From Agrostemma githago (Eukaryota > Streptophyta > Magnoliopsida > Caryophyllales > Caryophyllaceae), in assembly GCA_958450325.1 (NCBI GenBank), contig OY288249.1, positions 62,932,166 to 62,996,165 on the forward strand: a stretch of 64,000 nt of DNA, in the 5' to 3' direction. The stretch's first letter is position 1; each line of letters begins with the position of its first letter. This document shows positions 24,896 to 35,400 of the stretch, piece by piece. The notes beneath the pieces are model-generated. The model was not told the origin of the DNA and searched no databases. It saw only the letters and a program-made list of their open reading frames with translations. The position numbers and the translations under genes are program-made.

Positions 24896-25704
24896 CGGTG
24901 CTTAATTGCATCAGTCAACGAGTGATATTTATCATAATCGAGTCCGTGGAGAGCCTTGGCGATGACATCATCGTCGTCCATGGCCTTCCCCAGATTCGCT
25001 AAGTCATCGACACAGGATTTTATAACCTTGTAGACACCCACATTTGCCCCTGTTAGGTGTCTATAGCGGTTTCCAAAAAATATCCGATGATGATCGGACG
25101 TAAACATGACTTAATACGCTCGATTTTGGACTCGGAATCAATAGTATTTAGTGCGAGCTTTTAGCAGAGTAAAAATCTCACCAAACAGACCTCAAATCCA
25201 GGTCTAGTAAGTCATTTCCAATCAAATAAGACTAATTTGGGTCAAAACCGACACCAAGGGCAAAACCATCTTTTAGCAACCGGGTCAAACCCCGATCAAA
25301 GGCATTTCCGAGACATAAAAAATCTGTCGCGCAGCTTTAGAAATCCAATTCGAAGTCAAATACCACAAAAATCAGCTACAAAGAGGAACTAAAACTCTCC
25401 CTTAAAGATAAAACTCGATCTCTAAAAGAGTGCTCCCACCCGTCCAGACCCACTCGATCGAGTGGACCGGCCCACTCGATCAAGTAGGCTCATAAAACCC
25501 ACCAAAACCGGAGTCAGACCGGGCACTTGATCGAGCACATGCATCACTCGATCGAGTGGTCTCTTTTCCAGCTAAAGCCGGATTCCTTTTCTATCCAAAG
25601 TCGGAATCTTATTCCGCCCAAGCCGGGTGTTTTCTTCCCATCCAAGCAAGCTTTTGCTATCCAAAAGCCGGGTATCTTCTATCCCAAGTCGGGGTATTTC
25701 TTCC

Positions 25705-25711
25705 TATAAAT
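25705..25711 (+). promoter_or_regulatory. TATA box of the solo LTR
   Basis: TATAAAT followed by a C-rich initiator region, at the same place as in the other LTRs of the family. Confidence 0.6.
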
Positions 25712-26972
25712 ACCCCACCCCAACCCACAACTACAATACACAATCGATTGCTCAAAATTTCAGCAACCTTAAGCCTACTATACACAAGCGCAACCCCGAC
25801 TTTTCCTTAGAAATCCTATAGGATACCCGAGCCAAACCAAGCCAAAATACAACATCTTATCCTCGTTACTCCCACGGAAGCGCCGTTACTACGAGTCCCT
25901 AATCAAAGTCGAAATTAGCATGTAGGTTGAGGGTGTTAGAAATCCCGCTTTCTCCTTTTCTCTCCTCTTTTTTTTCGTCTTTTTCGTCCGTCGTTCTTCG
26001 TCTCCTTCGTCACGTTTTTTTTATTTCTTTTCTCGTTTCTAATATCGATATTATCGTACTATTTTCTAAAAGTATTATTTCCTAGGATACGATATCGACT
26101 CTATAGTCGAATATCGGATCTAAAGGAACAATCAATAAACCATATTAAACACGATCCCGTTGACGCCGAAATAATAGTCACATGGTCCGAAATGACTAAT
26201 AACGACATTACAACGCAGAGGGGTTTATTTCGAATTAATCCAAGTTTAAAACGATTTATAAAAAACCTTTTACAAAATTCACTCTAAATATTAGATATTG
26301 ATTTTTGTAATCAAATATCGAATATGACGAGTATTGAAAACCGAATCGAGTGTAAATCATATTATACTTTCACGCGATTTAGTAAAACTATCGATTTCAA
26401 AATTAAAAGCAAATTCACGAACCATTGTTCGTACAGGGGGCACTCGATGGCCACTCGGTCGAGTGACACCGCAAAAATTGGGCAGAAGGCTTTTTACGAG
26501 GACCACTCGATCGAGTCCCTCAATGACTCGATCGAGTGACCTTCATCCCGACAAAATCGTAAGCCTTCAACACATTTCGAGCCTCGATAAATCTTTTTAT
26601 CGACTTCGGTCAACACGTGTCAAGTCTATCACGTGTCCTACTCTTTTCAAAACCATGCATCATGTCATTTATGTCATTTTAATCTTTTTACAAACCGTTA
26701 TATCATTACTAACTCGTTTGTTTCTATTTTGGCGCTTTATTTTCATTGTTTGTTTTATTGCACTAAAACGACCCTCACATGCTAAAACAATTTCGACCTA
26801 ATTCAAAGATGCATTAAACGACGTAGATCAAACATATTTCACATGTTTAGTCAAAATATTGTTTGCATATCATTTAACCGTCAAACTAACACGCGTACAC
26901 GAAAAACGAATGATATCTACATAGAGGCCACTAAGTGCGAGCGGGGTTGGGTGTTCTTTGTGAACTTCCCAA

Positions 26973-27496
26973 CTAGGTTGCACCGATACGGACACGGACA
27001 AGTATCGGACACGTGACACGGCATTCGAAATTTTGTAGGACACGGACGGAAAAAAATCAATATATACATATTTAAACAAAGAGAATTCGAAGATTTTTAT
27101 ACCTAAGATATACGTTTGGTTACTTACACTGTCACAATTATCGTAAAATAATAAAACAAAAATTAAAGTCTTATGAATTTGAAGTTAAAAATCAAATCTT
27201 AAAAATTCAAACAATTGTACCACTATAATATAATTATTAATTAGTCATAATTAGTGTTTATAGCATCAATTAACCACCGTGAACCTACAATTTTATCATT
27301 TATTAAATCCGGAACCCAATAAAACAACGTTAGGTATGTCCGACGAGTCTCTAAATATTATGAACCGGGCTGGACACGTCTCCAAATATGACGACGGACA
27401 TGGTTTTACAGGTGTCCGACACGTATCGTCGTGTGTCCAACGTGTGTCGGTGTCCGACACGACACGTTGGTTTGGAGGAGTGTCCGTGCAACCTAG
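26973..27496. mobile_element. MITE inserted in the solo LTR (524 bp)
   Basis: Ends CTAGGTTGCAC and GTGCAACCTAG are perfect inverted repeats, flanked by cttcccaa (26965-26972 and 27497-27504). An 8 to 9 base duplication fits hAT or Mutator-type insertion. The related LTR at 42230 has only one uninterrupted copy of the target sequence, which confirms the insertion. Subterminal regions are rich in tgtccgacacg repeats; the centre is AT-rich without an ORF. Confidence 0.85.
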
Positions 27497-28309
27497 CTTC
27501 CCAACACATACCCTCACCCCTTACTCAGAACCGTTGTTTCCGGATGTTCGAAACCGTTGGCATACGAGAGTCATTCAAATACACGATTTCCGATAATGTC
27601 GGAATCAGTATCGCAATGCAAAGGGATGAACCCCATAAACTCTGAAATCTGAATGGGCCGTACTTTGTGCACGGCCCACCAAGATATAGAGTGGGTTCGA
27701 ACGGGCCCGAACTTCCACAAAGTTCGGTGGCGACTCTTATTTAGATTTAAATTTCAACCCGAGATCCATCTCACATGAGATTCATTCGCCTCCCCAAACC
27801 CACGTGTGGCCGTGTCGGGGTGGACCTATGTCATGTCCACAAACCTGCATGTATTCAGAAGCAGTAAGATCATCTTTGGTAATTGAGTTGAGTCGGTCCT
27901 TGATTTGCATAATATGGCCTCGGGAGGGGTTTGGATAGGTAGTACTCAGAGTGGTCCATGCCCCGGAGGGCTGCGCTGAGCAAAGCATCCTGACGGAGCA
28001 AGGTCATATTCTCCGGATTTGCAACAGTAGTCGACTTTTTGTCACCATCAAGGGTGGTGACAGTTTTGTCAGGACATGGATAGGTCCCGTCAACATACTT
28101 CATCAGGTCGAGACCAAAGAGGAGATCCGACATGTGACGAGCCCATCCACGATAGGTGAGAGGGGTGAGTTTGGTGATTCCAGCAAGATCGATGGCGATG
28201 AAGGGAGTGGATTTGTCGTGAGGATTTGGGAAGAAGTTGGCCGAGCCTGTCATTGTGGCACAGGGTAGGAGATTTGTGAGAGGTTGTTTAGAGTTTTGTG
28301 GTGGAGCGG

Positions 28310-28325
28310 TTAAGCTCTGATACCA
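28310..28325 (-). other. Copia primer-binding site (initiator tRNA-Met type)
   Basis: On the minus strand TGGTATCAGAGC follows directly on the LTR end CCTACA. This is the common copia PBS complementary to initiator methionine tRNA. Confidence 0.75.
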
Positions 28326-28817
28326 TGTAGGAATATATGCTTAAATGAATGATATTATTAGGGGTTGTTTGGTTGCCCTCTTAAATCATGGGAAGTAGAA
28401 CTTCCCATGAATTGATAAATTGGGATGCTGTTTGGTTGCCCATTTCATGGAAATTGTTACTTCCCAGGAATTGTCACTTCCTCCATAATGGGGGAAGTTA
28501 CTCACCAAGTCCCCCTTGGTGTGTAGAACTTCCCGCATGAAGTCATTTAACAATATTTTTGTAATTCCCATGAAATACAAATTCACGTGAATTTAAGTTT
28601 CCGGTAACTCAATCTTCCCATGGTGAACCAAACGACCCCTTAATGAATGAACAGATATAAATACATATGAGAACAGAGAGCAAAACTAGTCACGAGCCGT
28701 AACCTAGTATCTATACAAATATACAGTTGCCTAAAACAATAGGATACCGATATCTACAATTAAGGGAAAATATAACAATATTATCCCGTATCTTTGTCTT
28801 TAGTATCTTTATTTTCA
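28326..28817 (-). mobile_element. Copia 5' LTR (492 bp including a nested MITE)
   Basis: On the minus strand it starts TGAAAATAAAG at 28817 and ends TTCCTACA at 28326, directly before the PBS. A Harbinger-type MITE of 279 bases sits inside it, so the original LTR was about 210 bases. The matching 3' LTR is not in the window, so the element is truncated. Confidence 0.7.
28361..28639. mobile_element. PIF/Harbinger (Tourist-like) MITE, 279 bp
   Basis: Inverted ends GGGGTTGTTTGGTT and AACCAAACGACCCC with one mismatch, flanked by tta (28358-28360 and 28640-28642). The TTA duplication and the G-rich GTTTGGTT ends are typical of Tourist-like elements. The interior has internal inverted repeats (cttcccatgaa, ttcatgggaag types) and no ORF. 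Confidence 0.88.
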
Positions 28818-28827
28818 ATAGATTTAA

Positions 28828-29279
28828 GGGTTATTTCACGGGAATAATATGAATTATGCGTCTGCTTATAAATTAATCCAAACTATACATAATTTCATTT
28901 TAATACGAACTACGCCTTCATTAACCTCATTTTGCTATGGGTGACCGGCTACCTGTTTAACCTCCCTTATTCAACTCTTCCTCTAACTCTTCTTCATTTG
29001 ATTCAAAATTCATCTTCCATTTCATTTTCAATTAGTCTTATAGAAGCTATGAAAAAAATATTTTTATTGTAATTTTGGCTTTCACGATAACTGCAACGGG
29101 CTTAATAAAACTCTAAAAAGTTACAACAAGTCACTGTGACCGGTAATAGCAAGTCATAATTTCATACATAGCAAAGCGAGATTAATAAATGCGTAGTTCA
29201 TATTAAAATGAGATTACGTATAGTTTGGATTATTTTAAGAAGTACACACATAGTTGGTATTATGCCTATGAAATAACCC
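28828..29279. mobile_element. Mutator-type MITE with about 105 bp terminal inverted repeats, 452 bp
   Basis: Ends start GGGTTATTTCA and the imperfect inverted repeat extends for about 105 bases on each side. A perfect 9-base duplication tagatttaa flanks it (28819-28827 and 29280-29288). Long TIRs plus a 9-base duplication identify a Mutator-like element. No transposase is present. Confidence 0.88.
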
Positions 29280-29288
29280 TAGATTTAA

Positions 29289-29990
29289 CCCCTCAATACT
29301 AATAAAAAGCAATCAAACTTTCTAGCAAATCGTCCCCGAGATTCTTTATGTTTAGCTAGATGATTGAATTATGTACTCTATATGTGTACCAAAAATAAAT
29401 TCTCTAAGAAATGGATTATAGAGAGTTCATGTTAGCTTTTTCAATGACTGCATTCGAATGTTGTCAAAAAAAGCGACTCTATTATGTTAACGAAGATGGT
29501 CTTTATTCAAATGAATACCATGTCTACAAATCAATCCAATATATTGAGATCATAGAATTCACGACTGAGGCAAACCTGAAGTAAGATCGGAAGCTTACTT
29601 AATCGAACCAACAGTTCTTCTGCAGTATCCCATGAAATTAAGCTGGAATGTTCGGGAACGAGCCTGGCCTTTATGTTTGTACAGTTAACGGTTTACCAAC
29701 CACATAACCTTGCCCTTGTTAGGTCCGGCCTGCTGAAAAACAGTGAAGGCCATTCCCAATCTTGTCTAACCTATTACAGAACCGACATTACGATTAGAAC
29801 AAGTGACAGTTTTCGAACTTTGGTAGTTAACACGGGAATCTGTAGCATGCAGATTGATGCTGGAATTTACCTGTAGATGCAGTTTACCATGATACTGCCG
29901 CTCTGAGAATAATTTGTCTGAGAATAGTATTAGAGTACCCTTAATAATATAACAATTATACGCATGTGATATATATCATGTGTTATGTGA
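29289..29990. other. Intergenic, no gene seen
   Basis: Only short ORFs without recognisable domains. Nothing repetitive recognised except the flanking repeat of the Stowaway element at its right edge. Confidence 0.5.
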
Positions 29991-29992
29991 TA

Positions 29993-30083
29993 CTCCCTCC
30001 GGTTTTATATGTTTGCCCCGTTTCAATATTATACTCCTCACATATATTAGGGAAATGGGGCAATCATATAAAACCGGAGGGAG
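29993..30083. mobile_element. Stowaway-type MITE, 91 bp
   Basis: CTCCCTCCGGTTTTATATG at the left and its inverse at the right, flanked by TA (29991-29992 and 30084-30085). The CTCCCTCCG end and the TA target are diagnostic for Stowaway (Tc1/mariner) MITEs. An identical sequence of about 20 bases, atatatcatgtgttatgtga, lies outside on both sides. Confidence 0.88.
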
Positions 30084-30109
30084 TATATATCATGTGTTAT
30101 GTGATATAT

Positions 30110-31389
30110 ACATGTGTTATTTGAGTCTATACCACGAAGTAGAAGATATTATTATAATTTCTATCTATTGTTATGATATGTCACACTATTATGATATGCA
30201 CAATCTTATTCCATATATCATATACTCCGTACAATCTTATTCTATATATCATGTTAATTGATTGATTAATAAATTGTGCAATTAATTGATTGATTGATGT
30301 GATATCCTACCGTTTAATATCGTTGAATCAATTCCAGTAACCAAATAACAATCCTCCAAAATTTTCCCACCTACTACCATATGAGCCTATTTTTGGGTCA
30401 TTTAGTGTATTTGGTTGAGCTTATATTGTCAAATAAATATCTACTAGATATGCTGCATATAATCCTACTCCGTTATTAAGGCTAAATATATGCTAAATAT
30501 AAGTTTTATATATATGCTAAATATATCATATCATGATCATAATATCATATATACCGTGCATCATTAAAAATATATGCTAAATATATGGTAAATATAGCCT
30601 CATGACTGATATGACAAGTATATTTTACAATCTCTAAGATTTGTGTCAGTGTATACTAAATATCGAGAATGTATATATAATAGCGAAAATACATTTTATT
30701 TTTGTAATAATCATGACTGATATAAGATTGTAATCCTTTATTTATTAAAACAGAGACCAAGGCAGCTGAGGTGGCGCAGCTCATTGGTCTCCATTCTGAA
30801 ATACTCCACTCACATTAATCCAGAGTTATTTCAGGTAATTACGCAAAATCTTCCTAATCAAGCTATCTTCCTAATCCTAATCAAACTATAATATGTTGCA
30901 TTCAACGTCTTGGGCTGCACAGTTTGGGCTGGACAATCCTTCTTCACAATCCCGTCTCCGCACTGAATTAACTTGGACATTATACCAGCTAAATTAATCT
31001 TTGATTCAAAATATGAATCCCTAATGCATCTATTACAGTATCCTTTAATATTTGCAAACATTTTTCCTGATCTGACTTTTTTTTAAAAAAAATTCTGTTC
31101 ATTTCAGATGCTATTTTGTCCATCAATTTTTATATATTCTTTAAAACACTAATTAATTTGACACATACCTTCTGATAATGTTACTCAAAACAGTCTGAAT
31201 TCTTTTATACTGAAATTATAATCAAAAAGTAAACTAATATTTACCGGATAGTATATTTTTATTTTACAGAACAGGACCCGATGTTACAAAATAAATCTAT
31301 ACCTTAATAACTTAAGTTGATATGGAACTGAATCTTTTTGAATAAAAAATCACCCAATCCACTTATTCTTATTAATAGCGAATGTATAT
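30110..31389. other. AT-rich intergenic region
   Basis: No gene recognised. Short repeats of atatgctaaatata occur at 30488-30600. A non-AT block at 30741-30836 ends in a good splice donor (TTTCAG/GTAATT) and could be a captured exon, but no protein family is recognised. Confidence 0.45.
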
Positions 31390-33124
31390 CTCTTATATAT
31401 TAAATAAGACACCACTAACAATGAGGTCTCTCATTCAATTGGCACAACTAAAAAGTCACTTCAAAAAATTGCATCGGGTTTCGAAACCAAAACGCTCAAA
31501 CCAAATTCCAACACCTTAAACACTACACCACTCCAATATTCATTGTTAAATTGTATAAAAACAATACATATACTGTTTTAGGCTCGAGACAATTGCAAAG
31601 TTATTAATTCACGCTTCCCTATAATTCACACTTGAGACCTATACTGCTTCCCCATATCTAATTAATTGAAAATCTAAATTCACAAATTATTTGTTGAATA
31701 AGTCATACATCGTTCATTAATTTACGTGGATTATAAGTAAATCTTTGACACATTCTTGATTATGACACTTACTAAATCTAAAATGTCTTAAACGAAATCG
31801 TCCAACAAAAAGTTGTACATAACCCTGTGATTATTCACAAGTATTACACTACTCCATTTCTAATTCATTTTGTACATGAATAGTTGAATACTGCTCCTAT
31901 AAAATATACTCAACAAAAAAGGTTATGAGAGATCGCCTGACAATATGTATCGGAACAAGATACATTTACCTTTTACACTCTGTTTAAAAAAATTAACAGA
32001 GGGTACAAAAAAGTGGGCGTAGAAATAAAAACACTAAATTAAGTAATGATAGTATTTTAGGATAACAATTCGACCCATTGGGTCAACGAAAATTAAAATT
32101 GATCAAATATTTATATTTATATAGTATAGTTATCTTTGGATTTATATTAAGTAGTTAATATTTTAAATTAAAATATAAACAAATGTTTATCTTAATACGT
32201 ACTCCGTATTTTTTACCATTTAATAATAAAATAATTATAAAAAACTGAATTTAATATTTTTTAAATATGAATTATATAGTTCAAGAGTATAAAAATAATG
32301 CTATACTCTTAAATAAATATTTTTTAGCTTAAATTGTCGGTAGATTTTGTATTTTAATTGAATATTTCAGTTACTTATTATTGATTAATTGATAATAATA
32401 TTATTAATTATTAATTATTAACTGATCAGAGTATCTTTTGATCATATTGTGTTAGTTAAATCTCAATGTCAATTAGATGGGTCAGTTAGATGGAAGAAAA
32501 ACTGAGAAGTTGTATTGAAATTAAGTCTCGAGTTCTGAGATTGATCAAATGTGTTTTAAATCTTGAGTTATAAGAATTTCACCTCAAATGCACATTTTAT
32601 TCTCACTAAAGAAAGTTTTATTTTTATTGTTCTAAATTTCTTTTGATTGAGGAATTAGGCACATTAAGTGAGGAGTTGTACAAGGATTCCGCTCTTATCA
32701 TGCAACCAGGGTGGCTAAGAGGGGGATCAGGGTAAGCGGCGTAATTGGGTCTCCAAATACTTGATTCGCACAAGATACGGAAGACGCCTTAATTATACAA
32801 TGGAGCATGATCAACTTTCTTACTCTTCGTGTTAATGGTCTCCAAATATGTCGTTCAGTATTTAAAAAAATCATTTTCAAGTAATTCACGGTAGGTCGTC
32901 TCTAAACTATTGATTCTACATAAAGTATACTTTTTCGTTTTTCAAGCCAAATTTGTGTCCATAGACCCACGTGAGTTCTTAAACGTAGATACTGATCATA
33001 CCGTAAAAATATTATTTCTCTAAATCCAATAATTTTGTAACATCGGGCACACAATAACGTCTTTCTGTTATACTGCTTATTAATTTTTTTCGATATGTTC
33101 TAATGTCAAAGAAAGCGCCTCAAC

Positions 33125-33154
33125 CCCGTGAATTTTCACGGGTTAGTACACTAG
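33125..33154 (+). other. Helitron 3' terminus 1 (hairpin plus CTAG)
   Basis: Perfect 8 bp stem CCCGTGAA/TTCACGGG with a TT loop, 8 bases of spacer, then CTAG followed by T. Hairpin and CTRR end match the Helitron 3' terminus. Confidence 0.6.
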
Positions 33155-33794
33155 TTAAATATTATAATTGTAATCCCCTATTACCTCAAAGAATAAAAAT
33201 TTTCAAAACTTTTCTCGCCTAAATTTTAAGCTCTCAATTTGGACAAAATCAATATAACAAATAAGGAAAAATCCACACTCAATTATCAATCATATCATTT
33301 AAAGAATACTTACGGGTTAAATATTTAAAAACTAATAATGGGTGTATTGATGAAAACAAATTGTAGAAATATAGTTGCTTAAATTTCTAACAACAATTAT
33401 AAACTATTTTTATGAACAAATGATATATACTAAAATTATAAAGAATAACTACATCTGAACATCAAGAGTATGGAATTATACTCTATTTGAAAATAAATTT
33501 AAAGTGAATATACATTTCACAATTTACACAAATTATTCTTATATTAAAAAAAATATTTAAAAGATAAATGATTATCTCGAGAAATATGAATGACAAATAA
33601 AACACAGAGGTAGTAATTTTTTGGACTACATATTTCATTATATTAGTTGAGGTCGTCATCTTGATTAATTATGTAATTTCAAATTATTTTTTTATATCCA
33701 AATAAAATGATAAAAATCATGAAAAATTATCAAGTTTCTAATTAAATTTATTTTATATAAATAATTAACTAAAATAAATAAATTTCTACAAATA

Positions 33795-33824
33795 CCGTGC
33801 ATACATGCACGGGGTCTATACTAG
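33795..33824 (+). other. Helitron 3' terminus 2 (hairpin plus CTAG)
   Basis: Perfect 8 bp stem CCGTGCAT/ATGCACGG with an AC loop, 8 bases of spacer, then CTAG followed by T. The spacing is the same as in terminus 1. Confidence 0.65.
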
Positions 33825-33829
33825 TATGT

Positions 33830-35390
33830 TTAAAGATACAAATAATGAGAACATGTTCCATGCAGTACAGAATATCGACCACATTGATCAAAGTTCAAGG
33901 TTCAAGCCTAACTGAACAAAACCGAAGCTCACAGAAGCATATCGAGTTTACTCAAAAGATTTACATTCACCATTCTAACAATTCACTAAATCAAACAACC
34001 TACACTTTCAAACAGCAAATCCCTAAGACCCCCAAAAGTATATTAAAAACATCACCGAATCATCCAAACAAACTACCTTCAAAGACGCTTTAAGCCGTTT
34101 CTCACGATGCTTCAAGCAAACTCTCACTGACCACTGTCATTGTGATTAAAACACAGAAATATCATCTAATATCCTTCATTTGTCAATATAGCATCAAACA
34201 ACACAGTTATAAACCAAATACAACAATATGTATCCCTCAAAAGCAAATAAACACCTAATTAACTTTCAACATTCTATGTTTCGAATCTTCAAATCAACAA
34301 AAAAGGTGAAAAATCGTCATTTACACCAACAATTCAACAATTCAGTAGAACAATTGGAAGCTCAAACTCATATGAGAAACCCAACTAAATTAGCACTAAC
34401 ACTAATAACCTATTTCAATATATATACTGACCAGCAGAACATAAAAGCAACAACATAGAACGGTGATGACATACATTTACAACCGGACTACAACCATTTC
34501 CATCAAATTCCTACCAAATGAACCCATACAGCATAGATTCCATGAATCCCCAACCTAATTAGCCCATAGCTCATGAATGGCATTAAATTGCAAACCAATT
34601 AAAACCGTTTCCATCAAACTTCTAGACAATAGGCTCCTTGCCTAATGAACCAATTTTACAAGCTGTACATACCAATTCTGTCAATGACGTCAATACAATA
34701 GGCATAGGCTCCTTTAGCTATGACAATAGGCTCTTTGAGGAGAAGTGATATAATAGGGTACATTTAGCTCCATTTCTCCACTCAAAGTCCGAAGAATGGC
34801 TCCTTGCTCACCACCAGCACACCACATTTGTACCGCCTAACCCTAATTCGGTTTACAAACAAAAGATCGAAAAAACCAATTCCTGTTACTCCTTTTCTTG
34901 ACCCAGCTAAAGCTAAAGGCCAAAAAAATAAGGGTAGAAGAGGGACAGGAGGACAACGAAAGCTGAAAGCAAAAAAAATGAAGGAAGAAGAGGGACGAAG
35001 GAGTTGATGGTGAGAATTAGGGATGGAGGAGAAGAAGGTAGAAGCTCGACAAATGAAAAGGGATTAGGTCGGAGCCACTGTGGAGCACATACGCGCACGT
35101 GTCTTACTGCTCTACTGTAACAGAATTATCAAATAGTTTCCAAAGCGGACTAATTCAGAACAAAAGTTTGGGGACAAATTTTTGCTCAACCTTCTTACAC
35201 TAGTTGCTTAAACATGTGTTCCATTAACTTTGGTAGGACAAACCAAAGTTGAAAGCAGAGCATAGGGAGCCCACCAAAAACAGACAATGCAACGGTACGG
35301 TATTAACAAGTTAACTATACAGACTCTTGCACCATCACACAACTACACTCCTGACCGATGTCTCACGAGACATAAATATACATAGAAAAT
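33830..35390. other. Intergenic region downstream of RAD4
   Basis: A-rich sequence with no recognisable gene on either strand. The right part probably includes the RAD4 3' UTR (35100-35400), but no polyadenylation site can be fixed. Confidence 0.45.
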
Positions 35391-35400
35391 AAAGGCAGCA

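Larger units (their letters stand above)
25029..27841 (+). mobile_element. Solo LTR of Ty3/gypsy (Tat-like) family, 2813 bp
   Basis: Begins TGTAGACACC and ends GTCATGTCCACA, like the two LTRs of the RAD4-nested element, and is flanked by perfect 5-base duplications aacct (25024-25028 and 27842-27846). No internal element sequence is present, so it arose by recombination between two LTRs. It carries CACTCGATCGAGTG palindromes at 25451, 25545 and in variant forms near 26438-26540. A MITE is inserted at 26973-27496. Confidence 0.93.
24896..28325 (-). pseudogene. Copia-type gag fragment, split by a solo LTR
   Basis: Minus-strand pieces 28253-27842 and 25028-24896 join into one Ty1/copia gag of the UBN2/retrotran_gag type: it opens with NPHDKSTPFIAIDL, has a W-x-xHM...LLFGLD motif, then AWTTLSTTYPNPSRGHIMQI, and resumes with DDDDVIAKALHGLDYDKYHSL. 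A frameshift lies near 27960. The two pieces are separated by the solo LTR 25029-27841 and its aacct duplication. Protease, integrase and RT are absent: the fragment stops at about 24896. Confidence 0.8.
31390..33824 (+). mobile_element. Helitron-derived region, non-autonomous, boundaries partly inferred
   Basis: Two Helitron-type 3' ends lie in the same orientation at 33154 and 33824. The possible 5' end is TCTCTTATATATTAAATAAGAC at 31390, preceded by A, which fits the TC start of plant Helitrons, but it cannot be paired with certainty with either 3' end. No Rep/helicase ORF is present. Confidence 0.45.

Noticed and set aside
31425..31520. tRNA-derived SINE with box B at about 31476-31488
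   Set aside because: The box B has an extra T (GGTTTCGAAACC) and no matching box A or target duplication was found.
34804..35098. Small ORFs on both strands downstream of RAD4
   Set aside because: Low-complexity Lys/Glu or Ser/Leu/Phe composition, complementary to each other, no domain.
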